Origin: Flavobacteriaceae bacterium
GTDB lineage: Bacteria > Bacteroidota > Bacteroidia > Flavobacteriales > Flavobacteriaceae
Direction of reading: 5' to 3'
NCBI GenBank assembly: GCA_002716845.1
Contig: PBCE01000023.1
Coordinates: forward strand, 1 to 53,781
Length of the DNA stretch: 53,781 nucleotides
Shown: one piece after another, positions 38,662 through 47,711 of the stretch
Layout of the letters: every line of letters starts with the position of its first letter
Position numbering within the stretch: position 1 is the stretch's first letter
Position numbers and translations under genes: made by a program
Notes under the pieces: model-generated
Told to the model about the DNA's origin: nothing
The model's database searches: none
The model's input: the letters and a program-made list of their open reading frames with translations, nothing else

Positions 38662-39518
38662 GTTTTTTAGAGAACCTCAAATATCGAATTGCTGTATTTT
38701 CAATTGCAGAAAAACTCATTTTATTCAACGTGGTTTGTTTTTTTATACCCAAGCTTCTTAATGTAATCTTCTTTTTGTTCAATATCCCAAGTACAGCTTT
38801 TTTTAATTGGTTTCAGTTGTCGTCGAATCTGGGTGTTTTTGTCACCCGACCATGGACGCTTATTACCTACAGTTTTCTCCACAGTACTTTTTTTCATCTG
38901 CTGTGGAATATGTTGCTGCTCTACTATGCCGGTCGAATGGTGTTGAATTTGTTTCCAAAAACTACCTTTATTAACAACTACTTCTTGGGGGTTATCTCGG
39001 GGGGTATAATTTTTATTTTAAGCTATGCTTTGTTTCCAGTTTTTAGTGGGGTTTATCCTCCTATGATTGGAGCCTCTGCAGGGGTGATGGCGGTATTTAT
39101 TTTTATCTGCACCTATACACCAGCCCAAGAAATAAGATTTTTATTTTTTAATATTAAGTTAAAATACTTAGGCATCGCTTTCTTTTTGATCGATGTCATT
39201 CAAATTCCCAGTGGCAATTCGGGGGGGCATTTGGCACACATTGGTGGGGCCATACTTGGTTTTTTCTATGCCCGTCAATTGGCTTCTGGGAGAGATATCG
39301 GGAAGGGATTTCAAGCCCTTTGGCAATCCCTCATTGGCCGTAAGAAAATGAAAACTGTTCACCGTGCTTCTAAAGCTCAAAAGAGCCAACCTGAAAAAAC
39401 GACCGCCCCTTACCATCAAAAGAAAATTGATGCTATTTTGGATAAAATAAGTAAATCTGGATATGATAGTTTAACAAAAGAAGAGAAAGATTATTTATTT
39501 CGGGCAGGGAAAGAGTAA
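38658..39518 (+). CDS. Rhomboid family intramembrane serine protease (second copy, with C-terminal cytosolic extension)
   Basis: HSTFFHLLWNMLLLYYAGRMV, IGASAGVMAVFIFICTYTP, HLAHIGGAILGFFYARQL; ORF also open from ATG at 38649. Confidence 0.94.
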   Translation: MSFLENLKYRIAVFSIAEKLILFNVVCFFIPKLLNVIFFLFNIPSTAFFNWFQLSSNLGVFVTRPWTLITYSFLHSTFFHLLWNMLLLYYAGRMVLNLFPKTTFINNYFLGVISGGIIFILSYALFPVFSGVYPPMIGASAGVMAVFIFICTYTPAQEIRFLFFNIKLKYLGIAFFLIDVIQIPSGNSGGHLAHIGGAILGFFYARQLASGRDIGKGFQALWQSLIGRKKMKTVHRASKAQKSQPEKTTAPYHQKKIDAILDKISKSGYDSLTKEEKDYLFRAGKE

Positions 39519-39549
39519 GCCCCTATACCTGTAACCCCAACAGCTATTT

Positions 39550-40554
39550 ATGAAATTGAATTTTATCCAAAAAATCCTGATGCTTTTGAATTCGTCTTTA
39601 CTGATTCTTCAGCTTTTTTTGATGGGAACATTTTGGGATTTTTATCAATATCCTTTTTTAAACTTAATGGTGCCCTTTATCGCATTGATTAATATATTCT
39701 TCTTTGTTTTTTGGGTTTTTAAATTGAAATGGCCCCTTTTTTTATTCATTTTTTCATTGCTCATCGGTTTTAATGAGTGGGGAAAATTATATAAACTTCC
39801 CAATAATGCCATACCGGTATCCAGCGGAATTAAGGTTATGAGTTTTAATGTAAGGCTATTCAATCGCTATCAGTGGTCAGATGCAAGCGACATTCCAGAG
39901 TCCATTGAAAGGTTCATAAAAAGTGAAGATCCTGATTTAGTGTGCCTGCAAGAGTATTCAAAAGTATCAAGCCCAAAGTTTAAGAATTATCCCTACCAAT
40001 ACATAAGGCCTTCCAAAAGAAACCGACAAAATGGACTCTGTATTCTTTCAAAATACAAACTATTCAATCGAAACTTTTTGGAGTTTGAGAACTCTAATAA
40101 CTGCGCTGTCTATGCAGATATATTCTATAAGAAAGATACTGTCAGGGTTTACAATGTTCATTTGGAATCACTCAGTATCAATTTAGAGGATACATTATTT
40201 ACCCAGCATCACTCCCAAAAATTTGTAAAAAGGATTCAAGGAGTCATCGATAAGCAGTATGGTCAAGTAGATCAGTTTTTGTCTGCGGACCAAAAGAATC
40301 CGCATCCCAGCATTGTATGCACGGATTTAAACAATAATGCTTTTTCCCAGTCTTACGAACGTTTGAAAAGTGACCGTTTTGATGCTTTTATTGCCTCTGG
40401 AGATGGCCTAGGTGCCACCTACAAACTGGCTTATTTTCCTTTTCGAATCGATTTTATATTTACCGATTCAAATTTTAACATAATCAATTTTACTACCCAC
40501 GATTTTGACCTATCCGACCATAAACCAATTTCGGCACTCCTGGAATGGAAATAA
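39550..40554 (+). CDS. Endonuclease/exonuclease/phosphatase family protein with N-terminal TM segments
   Basis: VMSFNVRLFNRYQW, DPDLVCLQEYS, VYNVHLES, VCTDLNNNAFS, LSDHKPISALLEW. Confidence 0.92.
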   Translation: MKLNFIQKILMLLNSSLLILQLFLMGTFWDFYQYPFLNLMVPFIALINIFFFVFWVFKLKWPLFLFIFSLLIGFNEWGKLYKLPNNAIPVSSGIKVMSFNVRLFNRYQWSDASDIPESIERFIKSEDPDLVCLQEYSKVSSPKFKNYPYQYIRPSKRNRQNGLCILSKYKLFNRNFLEFENSNNCAVYADIFYKKDTVRVYNVHLESLSINLEDTLFTQHHSQKFVKRIQGVIDKQYGQVDQFLSADQKNPHPSIVCTDLNNNAFSQSYERLKSDRFDAFIASGDGLGATYKLAYFPFRIDFIFTDSNFNIINFTTHDFDLSDHKPISALLEWK

Positions 40555-40556
40555 AA

Positions 40557-41156
40557 TTATTTGTTGAGTCGGATTAAATAATCCAAACTTTGAGGTCCCT
40601 TATTGAATAGTAGATCTACAACACTCAAGTTGTTGATAAATCCATGTTTTGCATGGAAAACCTGATGATAAGCGGGGCAGGAGGGTTGGCTAACTTTTTT
40701 TGCCAGAATAAAATCGAAATATTTTTCATGCGTCACCTCTTCTTTCAACACCGTTACTTCAGCCTCTAATAACACGCATAATTTTTCGATTATTTTGATG
40801 TTTAAATCCATCAAATTATTGGTTTTTTGATGGTAGAAATCATAAAAATCATCTTCGTAATACTCAAAAAACGGTGAAGAGCGGTAAGACGCTTCTAATG
40901 ATTTCCAGTGGTTTTTTTGCCATTTGTTGTCATAATGGATGGCCACTTCTCCATCCAACTGGTGCGCTTTCGTTTTGTGGTGAACAATTGGGATTGATAG
41001 TTTTAATTTACCATTAGCACCATAGATCTCAGTTCTGTTTCTGAAAGTTTGTTTTTGATAGTGTTTGTTGTGAATAAAAGCAATTTTCTCTTCAGTAACC
41101 AACTGGGCCATGTAATGTATGTTGGGGAGGTAGGCTGGAATGAAAGCGGCAGTCAT
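40557..41156 (-). CDS. WbqC family protein
   Basis: IPAYLPNIHYMAQLVTEEKIAFIHNKHYQKQTFRNRTEIYGANGKLKLSIPIVH. Confidence 0.9.
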   Translation of the reverse strand: MTAAFIPAYLPNIHYMAQLVTEEKIAFIHNKHYQKQTFRNRTEIYGANGKLKLSIPIVHHKTKAHQLDGEVAIHYDNKWQKNHWKSLEASYRSSPFFEYYEDDFYDFYHQKTNNLMDLNIKIIEKLCVLLEAEVTVLKEEVTHEKYFDFILAKKVSQPSCPAYHQVFHAKHGFINNLSVVDLLFNKGPQSLDYLIRLNK

Positions 41157-42859
41157 TAGGCTTGTTTTTTGCGTCTTTTTTTACGATAAAATACATAAGC
41201 CTGCCACAGCAAAACAATGGCCACAAAATAAGGGAAATAGGAGACCCGCTTTCCGGATCCTCCAACCGTACTAAAAACCCTATCCCATCTTACTTTCCAG
41301 TTTCTAACACCGTCGTTAATACCTTCAATACTGAACCAAATAAATACAGGCTTCCCTACTACATGGTCTTCTGGGACAAACCCCCAGAACCTACTGTCTT
41401 CTGAACGGTGCCGATTGTCACCCATCATCCAATAATAGTCATGTTTAAAAGTGTATTGTTCTGTTTTTTTACCGTTGATTAGAATGTCACCACCCTGAGT
41501 ACTAAAACTGTTACTTTCATAATCATTGATGATTTTTTTGTAGAGGGCTATATTTTTTAGAGACAAGGTAACTGTGGTTCCTGCTTTTGGAATTACTAAA
41601 GGTCCATAATTGTCCTGATTCCAGTCATAGGGGATTTTGTTAGGAAAAAATGAGACATTGGGAGTCTTTACGGTTTGATTTCTTTGCACTACGCTGTCAA
41701 TCCATACTTGTTGCTCCAGATAGCGCGCCTCATCGGCAGTTAGATTCAGTTCTTTAGTTGTTCCCAAGACTTCACTTGCCCGAAGCCCGAGAGATCTGAT
41801 CAAAGCAATCGGGATTCCAGTATGCTTGGTCGTGGCAATAAAATCATTTTGATTATTCCTGCTGGAGCCAAACAAATAGGGCCTGATTTCATCAAAGCTA
41901 TTTTGGGAAATATTTTCAATTTTAAAATTCCTGTAAAAATCGTTTAAGCCCAATTCTAGCAATTTTCTTGATGACACTCCCTTGCTGCTGTATGCCTTAT
42001 AATTGTGAAGCACTCTTGCACGATCAGGTAAAATATTTTTTTCGCCATTGATGTGAACAAAACCTGCTTTAATTTCAAGGGTATCACCAGGAAGGCCTAC
42101 ACATCTCTTAACATAATTAGATTTTTTATCTAAAGGTTTTTTTACCCCTTGTTCTTGGACAAAAAACCTGCGTACAGTATCTGCAGGCCAATTGAATACA
42201 ACGATATCATTTCTTTTTATCTTTTGGATTCGGGGCAATCTTAAATAGGGTAGCTGCGGTTTTTTTAAATAAGAACGTATTTTGAGCACTGGGAGGGTAT
42301 CGTGGACCATGGGGAAGGCAATGGTGGTTGAGGGAATTCTTGCACCGTAGTGAAATTTACTGACAATTAAAAAATCACCAATCAATAGTGATTTCTCCAA
42401 TGATCCAGTCGGTATAATATAGGGTTGAAAAAAATAATTATGGACAAAAGTAGCCGCCACTACTGCAAATACAATCGAACCGAACCACACGCTGAAGGCT
42501 GACCTTTTGATGCGAGCTGTATCATCGATATATACTGGTTTTTTTTGATAATTTAAGGTATAGATGTAGAAACCCAAACTTAATATGGCAATCAGACCGT
42601 CTACAGGTTTATTTTTTCCAAAATGTTTGACTGTGTCGATCCACAACACCATGAACATCATAAGGTTGATGACTGGAAGAAATAAAAGAAAAACCCACCA
42701 CTTGGGTCGGTGAATTATTTTTAATAAAACAATCGCATTGTATACTGGAACAATGGCTTTCCAGGGCGCCTCACCGGCAGCCTTATATAATTTCCACGTA
42801 CCTAAAAAGTGAACAATTTGTATGATTAGGATAAATAAAATCCATTGAAATCCATTCAT
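41156..42859 (-). CDS. lepB: Signal peptidase I, large Bacteroidota form
   Basis: PYIIPTGSLEKSLLIGDFLIVSKFHYGARIP, KRCVGLPGDTLEI, YYWMMGDNRHRSEDSRFWGFVPEDHVVGKP; N-terminal multi-TM domain. Confidence 0.94.
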   Translation of the reverse strand: MNGFQWILFILIIQIVHFLGTWKLYKAAGEAPWKAIVPVYNAIVLLKIIHRPKWWVFLLFLPVINLMMFMVLWIDTVKHFGKNKPVDGLIAILSLGFYIYTLNYQKKPVYIDDTARIKRSAFSVWFGSIVFAVVAATFVHNYFFQPYIIPTGSLEKSLLIGDFLIVSKFHYGARIPSTTIAFPMVHDTLPVLKIRSYLKKPQLPYLRLPRIQKIKRNDIVVFNWPADTVRRFFVQEQGVKKPLDKKSNYVKRCVGLPGDTLEIKAGFVHINGEKNILPDRARVLHNYKAYSSKGVSSRKLLELGLNDFYRNFKIENISQNSFDEIRPYLFGSSRNNQNDFIATTKHTGIPIALIRSLGLRASEVLGTTKELNLTADEARYLEQQVWIDSVVQRNQTVKTPNVSFFPNKIPYDWNQDNYGPLVIPKAGTTVTLSLKNIALYKKIINDYESNSFSTQGGDILINGKKTEQYTFKHDYYWMMGDNRHRSEDSRFWGFVPEDHVVGKPVFIWFSIEGINDGVRNWKVRWDRVFSTVGGSGKRVSYFPYFVAIVLLWQAYVFYRKKRRKKQA

Positions 42860-42864
42860 AGTAT

Positions 42865-43563
42865 TTAGAGATTTAGGACATCTTCCATTTTGTAAATACC
42901 TTTTTTACCAGCGATCCACTCAGCGGCGATCACAGCCCCTAAGGCAAAGCCGTTTCGATTGTGGGCTTTGTGTTCAATGCTGATTTCATCGATTGGGGAT
43001 TTGTATTTAATGCTGTGGGTACCAGGCACCTCTGCTTCCCTTAAAGATTTTATCGATATAGTGTTTTCACCAACTACATCCAATTTCCAATTGGTGATAT
43101 CGCTATTATTTATGATGTCTTCCGCAAGTGTAATGGCAGTTCCGCTGGGAGCGTCTAATTTGTGAATGTGGTGTGTCTCTTCCATGGCAACCTTATACTC
43201 TTTTTGTGGGTTCATCATTTGGGCCAAAGTTTTATTTAATTTAAAAAAAAGATTTACCCCTACACTGAAATTAGAAGCATACAAAAAAGCGGTTCCATGC
43301 GCGATAGCAAAGTCGGTTACTTTTTGGTAGTCTTCGAGCCAACCAGTAGTCCCGCAGACTACAGGGATTGCGTTTTTTAGCGCTGTATTAATGTTTTCAA
43401 CGGCGGCTGAGGGAACACTGAAATTGATGGCAACATCTGCTTGGGCCAGTGACCCCGACAGCAGTTCTTTATCTACCTTACAAACAATTTGGTGGCCCCT
43501 TTCTTCAGCAATTTTTTCAATTGCTTTTCCCATTCTTCCGTAACCTAACAAAGCGAGCTTCAT
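42865..43563 (-). CDS. dapB: 4-hydroxy-tetrahydrodipicolinate reductase
   Basis: MKLALLGYGRMGKAIE, VCGTTGWLEDY, ASNFSVGVNLFF, ETHHIHKLDAPSGTAITLAE. Confidence 0.96.
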   Translation of the reverse strand: MKLALLGYGRMGKAIEKIAEERGHQIVCKVDKELLSGSLAQADVAINFSVPSAAVENINTALKNAIPVVCGTTGWLEDYQKVTDFAIAHGTAFLYASNFSVGVNLFFKLNKTLAQMMNPQKEYKVAMEETHHIHKLDAPSGTAITLAEDIINNSDITNWKLDVVGENTISIKSLREAEVPGTHSIKYKSPIDEISIEHKAHNRNGFALGAVIAAEWIAGKKGIYKMEDVLNL

Positions 43564-43572
43564 TCTTTTGCT

Positions 43573-44127
43573 TTAAAGTTTAACCAAAACTTTTAAACCT
43601 ATATTGGATTCAGTGCCCAATAAATCGGGTTCGAATTTGGGTTTAACACTTAATTTATCATTGATGTTGAATTGCATCAAATGTGCACTAACGTTGGCAT
43701 CCAATATATTCAACATATAAAACCCCAATATAAAGAGAAAAGACATATCTCGGTAGTTTTTATGAAATTTCATTCCTTCCAGAAGCTTTGTTTTGTCTGG
43801 AATCAATAGTATAAATTCATCATCAGTATAGCCTGCGTTTCTTCGTTTATAAGCAGTTCTGTATCGGTTCAGTTCTTTTTGATTATGGCGGTAACTGTAG
43901 ACTGAAGTTCCAATGGCCGCGAAAACCAGCGGGACTTTCCATGCTTTCCCCACATAAATCTGCCCCAAACCGGGGAGTATAGCTGAATAAAAAGCAGCTT
44001 TGGAGGGGGTCAAAGGACTTTCAATCAGATGTTGTTTTCTGCTTTTTTCAACCGGTTCAGTTATTTCTTGTGAGAAAACATTTAGGTTGATTGTTATTAA
44101 AAATAGGACAAAGACTTTAGTCTTCAC
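43573..44127 (-). CDS. DUF5683 domain-containing protein
   Basis: Signal peptide; SPLTPSKAAFYSAILPGLGQIYVGKAWKVPLVFAAIG typical of DUF5683. Confidence 0.88.
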   Translation of the reverse strand: MKTKVFVLFLITINLNVFSQEITEPVEKSRKQHLIESPLTPSKAAFYSAILPGLGQIYVGKAWKVPLVFAAIGTSVYSYRHNQKELNRYRTAYKRRNAGYTDDEFILLIPDKTKLLEGMKFHKNYRDMSFLFILGFYMLNILDANVSAHLMQFNINDKLSVKPKFEPDLLGTESNIGLKVLVKL

Positions 44128-45013
44128 GCATGATTTTTTTTAGGATCTTTTGGAGGGTCTTGTAGGAGTCAAAAGGAACATTGATATTTCCTTTTCCCTT
44201 TTCATTTCCTTTGATGGTAATGGCCGTACCGATATAACCTCTGAGTTGCTCGGTCGCCTGTTTGAAAATTTCAGCTTGATAGCTTTGGGGAGATTTGTTG
44301 GTCTTTACTTTTTTTAGGTTGTTGACCAATAACTCAGTAGCACGAACGGAAAGTGATTTTGAAATGACCTTTTCATAAATCTCCAATTGTTGATCGGAGT
44401 CTTCAATATTGATCAAGGCTCTGCCATGCCCCATGCTTAGAAAGCCGTCTCGAATACCTGTCTGAATAATGGGATCCAATTTCAATAAGCGCATGTAGTT
44501 GGCAACGGTAGATCTTTTTTTACCGACTCTTTGGCTGAGTTGGTTTTGGGTAAGCTGAATATCATCAATTAACCGCTGGTAGGAGAGGGCAATCTCAATG
44601 GGGTCCAAATCTCTTCTTTGGATATTTTCTACCAAGGCCATTTCCAGTGTTTCTTGGTCATTTGCAATTCTTACAAATGCCGGTAGGGTCTCCAGTTTCA
44701 GATATTTAGCGGCCCTTAACCGGCGTTCTCCCGAGACTAGTTGATATTGATTTCTGCTTAATTTTCGAACCGTTACGGGTTGTATGATCCCCAGAGATCG
44801 AATGGACTCCGCCAGTTCCATGATGGCCTCCTCGTTAAAGTTGGTACGGGGCTGATAGGGGTTGACTCCAATTTTATTAACTTCCAAATTGATTATATTT
44901 CCCACTACCTTGTCTGAACCAGAATCAGATATCGATTGGATTTCCCTGTCGGGGTCGTCTAAAAGTGCAGATAGCCCTCTGCCCAAAACCCTTTTTTTAT
45001 TTTTCTTAGCCAT
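44117..45013 (-). CDS. parB: ParB/RepB/Spo0J family chromosome partition protein
   Basis: RVLGRGLSALLDD, INPYQPR-like GVNPYQPRTNF, LVSGERRLRAAKYL, LVENIQRRDLDPIEIALSYQRL, MGHGRALINI. Confidence 0.97.
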   Translation of the reverse strand: MAKKNKKRVLGRGLSALLDDPDREIQSISDSGSDKVVGNIINLEVNKIGVNPYQPRTNFNEEAIMELAESIRSLGIIQPVTVRKLSRNQYQLVSGERRLRAAKYLKLETLPAFVRIANDQETLEMALVENIQRRDLDPIEIALSYQRLIDDIQLTQNQLSQRVGKKRSTVANYMRLLKLDPIIQTGIRDGFLSMGHGRALINIEDSDQQLEIYEKVISKSLSVRATELLVNNLKKVKTNKSPQSYQAEIFKQATEQLRGYIGTAITIKGNEKGKGNINVPFDSYKTLQKILKKIMRED

Positions 45014-45016
45014 TGC

Positions 45017-45781
45017 CTACTTTTTCTTTTTTATAATTTCGTTTGCAAGGGTGAGATAGTTCTTTGCTCCCCTGCTGGTGGCGTCATAGTCAATGATATT
45101 TTCACCAAAACTTGGGGCCTCACTCAATTTTATATTGCGTTGAATGATGGTTTTAAAAACCATTTTACCAAAGTGCTTTTGAACTTCTTCAACCACTTGG
45201 TTGGACAGTCTTAATCGGGAGTCAAACATGGTGAGGAGTAAACCTTCAATATCCAAATTTTTATTGTGGATTTTCTGAACGCTTTTTATGGTATTCAATA
45301 GTTTCCCCAATCCTTCTAATGCAAAGTATTCACACTGAATAGGTATGATAAGAGAATGGGCGGCTGTAAGTGCATTGAGAGTGATCAAACCCAGCGAGGG
45401 AGCACAGTCAATGATCACATAGTCATATTTTTTATGAGCGTTTTCAAGGGCTTTTTTGAGCATGAATTCCCGATCCTTTTTATCCACCAATTCAATTTCG
45501 GTACCCACAAGATCGATGTGTGAGGGGATCAAATCTAAATTTTCGGTATCAGTGGGTAAAATGACCCCATCAGCAGTTGCGGTGTGTTCCAGTAATTGAT
45601 AAGTCCCTAATTTCTGTTTTTTTATATCAACTCCTACTGCAGAGGTAGCATTGGCTTGGGGATCAGCATCAATGAGTAGTATTTTTTTTTCTAAAATAGC
45701 CAGCGCAGCTGAAAGATTAACAGCTGTAGTGGTTTTCCCTACTCCGCCTTTTTGATTGGCAATTGCAATTATTTTGGCCAT
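45017..45781 (-). CDS. parA: ParA family chromosome partition ATPase
   Basis: MAKIIAIANQKGGVGKTTTAVNLSAAL deviant Walker A, DADPQANAT, IDCAPSLGLITLNAL. Confidence 0.97.
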   Translation of the reverse strand: MAKIIAIANQKGGVGKTTTAVNLSAALAILEKKILLIDADPQANATSAVGVDIKKQKLGTYQLLEHTATADGVILPTDTENLDLIPSHIDLVGTEIELVDKKDREFMLKKALENAHKKYDYVIIDCAPSLGLITLNALTAAHSLIIPIQCEYFALEGLGKLLNTIKSVQKIHNKNLDIEGLLLTMFDSRLRLSNQVVEEVQKHFGKMVFKTIIQRNIKLSEAPSFGENIIDYDATSRGAKNYLTLANEIIKKKK

Positions 45782-45864
45782 TTTTAAAATTAATTTTCTA
45801 AAAATACAACTAAAATTATGGCATAAAAAATTTAATAAAACAGATTAAAGTAAACACTAACGAT

Positions 45865-46158
45865 TTACTGCTCTGTTAAACTGTCTTCAATTTCTATGTA
45901 GAAAATGGTTTCCTCCTTTTTTTTATGACCGTATTGTTCTCGAGCAAAACGTTCAATGCTGTCCTTGCTGCTCAACTGTTGAATACTGGTCTGATCTTCC
46001 TTAATCAAGTTGATCAATTCATTCTTTTGTCTTTCAAGTTTATCAACTTCTTGGTTTAATTCGTTGTGAATTTTTAGTGAATGGGTATCTAAAAAAACCA
46101 TCCATACCAAAAAAAACAAAAATATAAAGATGTATAGATAGCGGTAAATTTTGGCCAC
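45865..46158 (-). CDS. Septum formation initiator (FtsB/DivIC-like) family protein
   Basis: N-terminal TM helix then coiled coil NQEVDKLERQKNELINLIKEDQ and IERFAREQYGHKKKEETIFYIE. Confidence 0.85.
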   Translation of the reverse strand: MAKIYRYLYIFIFLFFLVWMVFLDTHSLKIHNELNQEVDKLERQKNELINLIKEDQTSIQQLSSKDSIERFAREQYGHKKKEETIFYIEIEDSLTEQ

Positions 46159-46167
46159 TGGGTGTGA

Positions 46168-46569
46168 TTATTTGGTTATGCTGGCCACCCGCTCCGGGGT
46201 GATTACTTCTTCAGATTTATTACCCCAACTGTTGATGACATAATTCATCACATCTGTAATTTCGACTTCATCCAAACCTTGGTTTTGCATCACTCCATTG
46301 TATTCCTCTCCGTTGACGGTGATGGGTCCACTCATACCATATTTGATCCCTTTGATGCTGAGGTCAATGTCATTTAACAAATAATCTGACTGGGCAAGCG
46401 GGGGAAATACCCCCGACACCCCTTTACCGGTATCTAAGTGACATTGAATACAGAAGTCTTGATAGATTTCTTTTCCGTCAGAGATGCTCTGTACCAAGGG
46501 TTTATTCTGAAAAAGCCATGTACCTTCAATCAATACCATTAACCCTATCAAACCAATCATTACTTTCAT
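46168..46569 (-). CDS. Cytochrome c (monoheme, exported)
   Basis: N-terminal hydrophobic signal; YQDFCIQCHLDTGKG heme-binding CxxCH; VMQNQGLDEVEITDVMNYVINSWGN. Confidence 0.92.
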   Translation of the reverse strand: MKVMIGLIGLMVLIEGTWLFQNKPLVQSISDGKEIYQDFCIQCHLDTGKGVSGVFPPLAQSDYLLNDIDLSIKGIKYGMSGPITVNGEEYNGVMQNQGLDEVEITDVMNYVINSWGNKSEEVITPERVASITK

Positions 46570-47690
46570 TAGTTTTTAACCACTTTGAGTATTCCTTTAC
46601 CTTCCACTCCTACGTAAAGATAACCATCTGGACCTTCTTTTACATTTCTAATTCGTCCAATTTCATTGAGTACTTTTTCGCGTTTTACAACTTTTCCTCT
46701 TTTTAGTTCCAGCCGCTCCAAATATTTGAATTTAAGCGATCCTACAAACAAATCTCCTTTCCACTTTCTGTATACCCCAGAGGATGAAAATGCCATACCA
46801 CTGGGGGCGATGGAAGGTACCCAGTAATAGTAGGGCTGCTCCATACCGGGAAGAGCGGTTTTGTCTGTGATAGAGGTGCCGCTGTAATTAATCCCATAGG
46901 TAATTACAGGCCAACCGTAGTTTTTCCCTTTTTTTATAATGTTAATTTCATCCCCCCCTTTTGGGCCGTGCTCATTCTCCCATATTTTTCCTGTTTCAGG
47001 ATGAACTGTCATCCCTTGGGGATTTCGATGACCATAGGAATATATGGCTGCAAGGGCATCGTCTTCATTTACAAAAGGATTGTCATCGGGGATACTTCCG
47101 TCCAAGTTTAAGCGATAAATTTTTCCACCATCGCGTTTTAAATCCTGGGGATTCACGTCCCGATTACCGCGGTCGCCGACACCGAAGAACAAATGACCTC
47201 GGTCGTCAAAAGCTATTCTGGATCCCCAATGTTGCCCCTTTTTTGTGTTAGGAGTAGCCTTGTAAAGTAATTTAAGATCATCGAGTTGATTTCCATTTAA
47301 CACAGCGGTATAGACCGCTGTATTGCCTCCAGGGTCCCCTTCGACAAAAGCTGCTGTGGTGAAATAGATGATTTGATTGTTTTTAAAATCAGGGTGAACG
47401 GCCACGTCTAAAAGTCCTCCCTGTCCCCGCTGATAGATTTCCGGGAGGCCTGCTACTTCACTTTTTTCGCCATTTACAACGCGATAAAGAACCCCTTTTT
47501 TTTCAGTGACTAGTAGATCATTTACAGTGATAAAGTCCATTCCCCAGGGGATGTCAATTCCATCCACAACGGTCACCGTAGAATAATTAGATTTATCTGG
47601 TGAAGAAATTTTGGGTGGATTTTCTTGGGAAATACAAGAGGTCAAATAGAATACTACAACAGAAAAAATTAGATAGCAGTTTTTTTTCAT
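46569..47690 (-). CDS. PQQ-dependent sugar dehydrogenase (soluble aldose dehydrogenase/YliI-like), lipoprotein
   Basis: Lipobox YLTSC; GDRGNRDVNPQDLKRDGGKIYRLNLDGSIPDDNPF, YSYGHRNPQGM, WENEHGPKGGDEINIIKKGKNYGWP. Confidence 0.93.
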   Translation of the reverse strand: MKKNCYLIFSVVVFYLTSCISQENPPKISSPDKSNYSTVTVVDGIDIPWGMDFITVNDLLVTEKKGVLYRVVNGEKSEVAGLPEIYQRGQGGLLDVAVHPDFKNNQIIYFTTAAFVEGDPGGNTAVYTAVLNGNQLDDLKLLYKATPNTKKGQHWGSRIAFDDRGHLFFGVGDRGNRDVNPQDLKRDGGKIYRLNLDGSIPDDNPFVNEDDALAAIYSYGHRNPQGMTVHPETGKIWENEHGPKGGDEINIIKKGKNYGWPVITYGINYSGTSITDKTALPGMEQPYYYWVPSIAPSGMAFSSSGVYRKWKGDLFVGSLKFKYLERLELKRGKVVKREKVLNEIGRIRNVKEGPDGYLYVGVEGKGILKVVKN

Positions 47691-47711
47691 GGGATTTTTT
47701 TTACAAAATAA

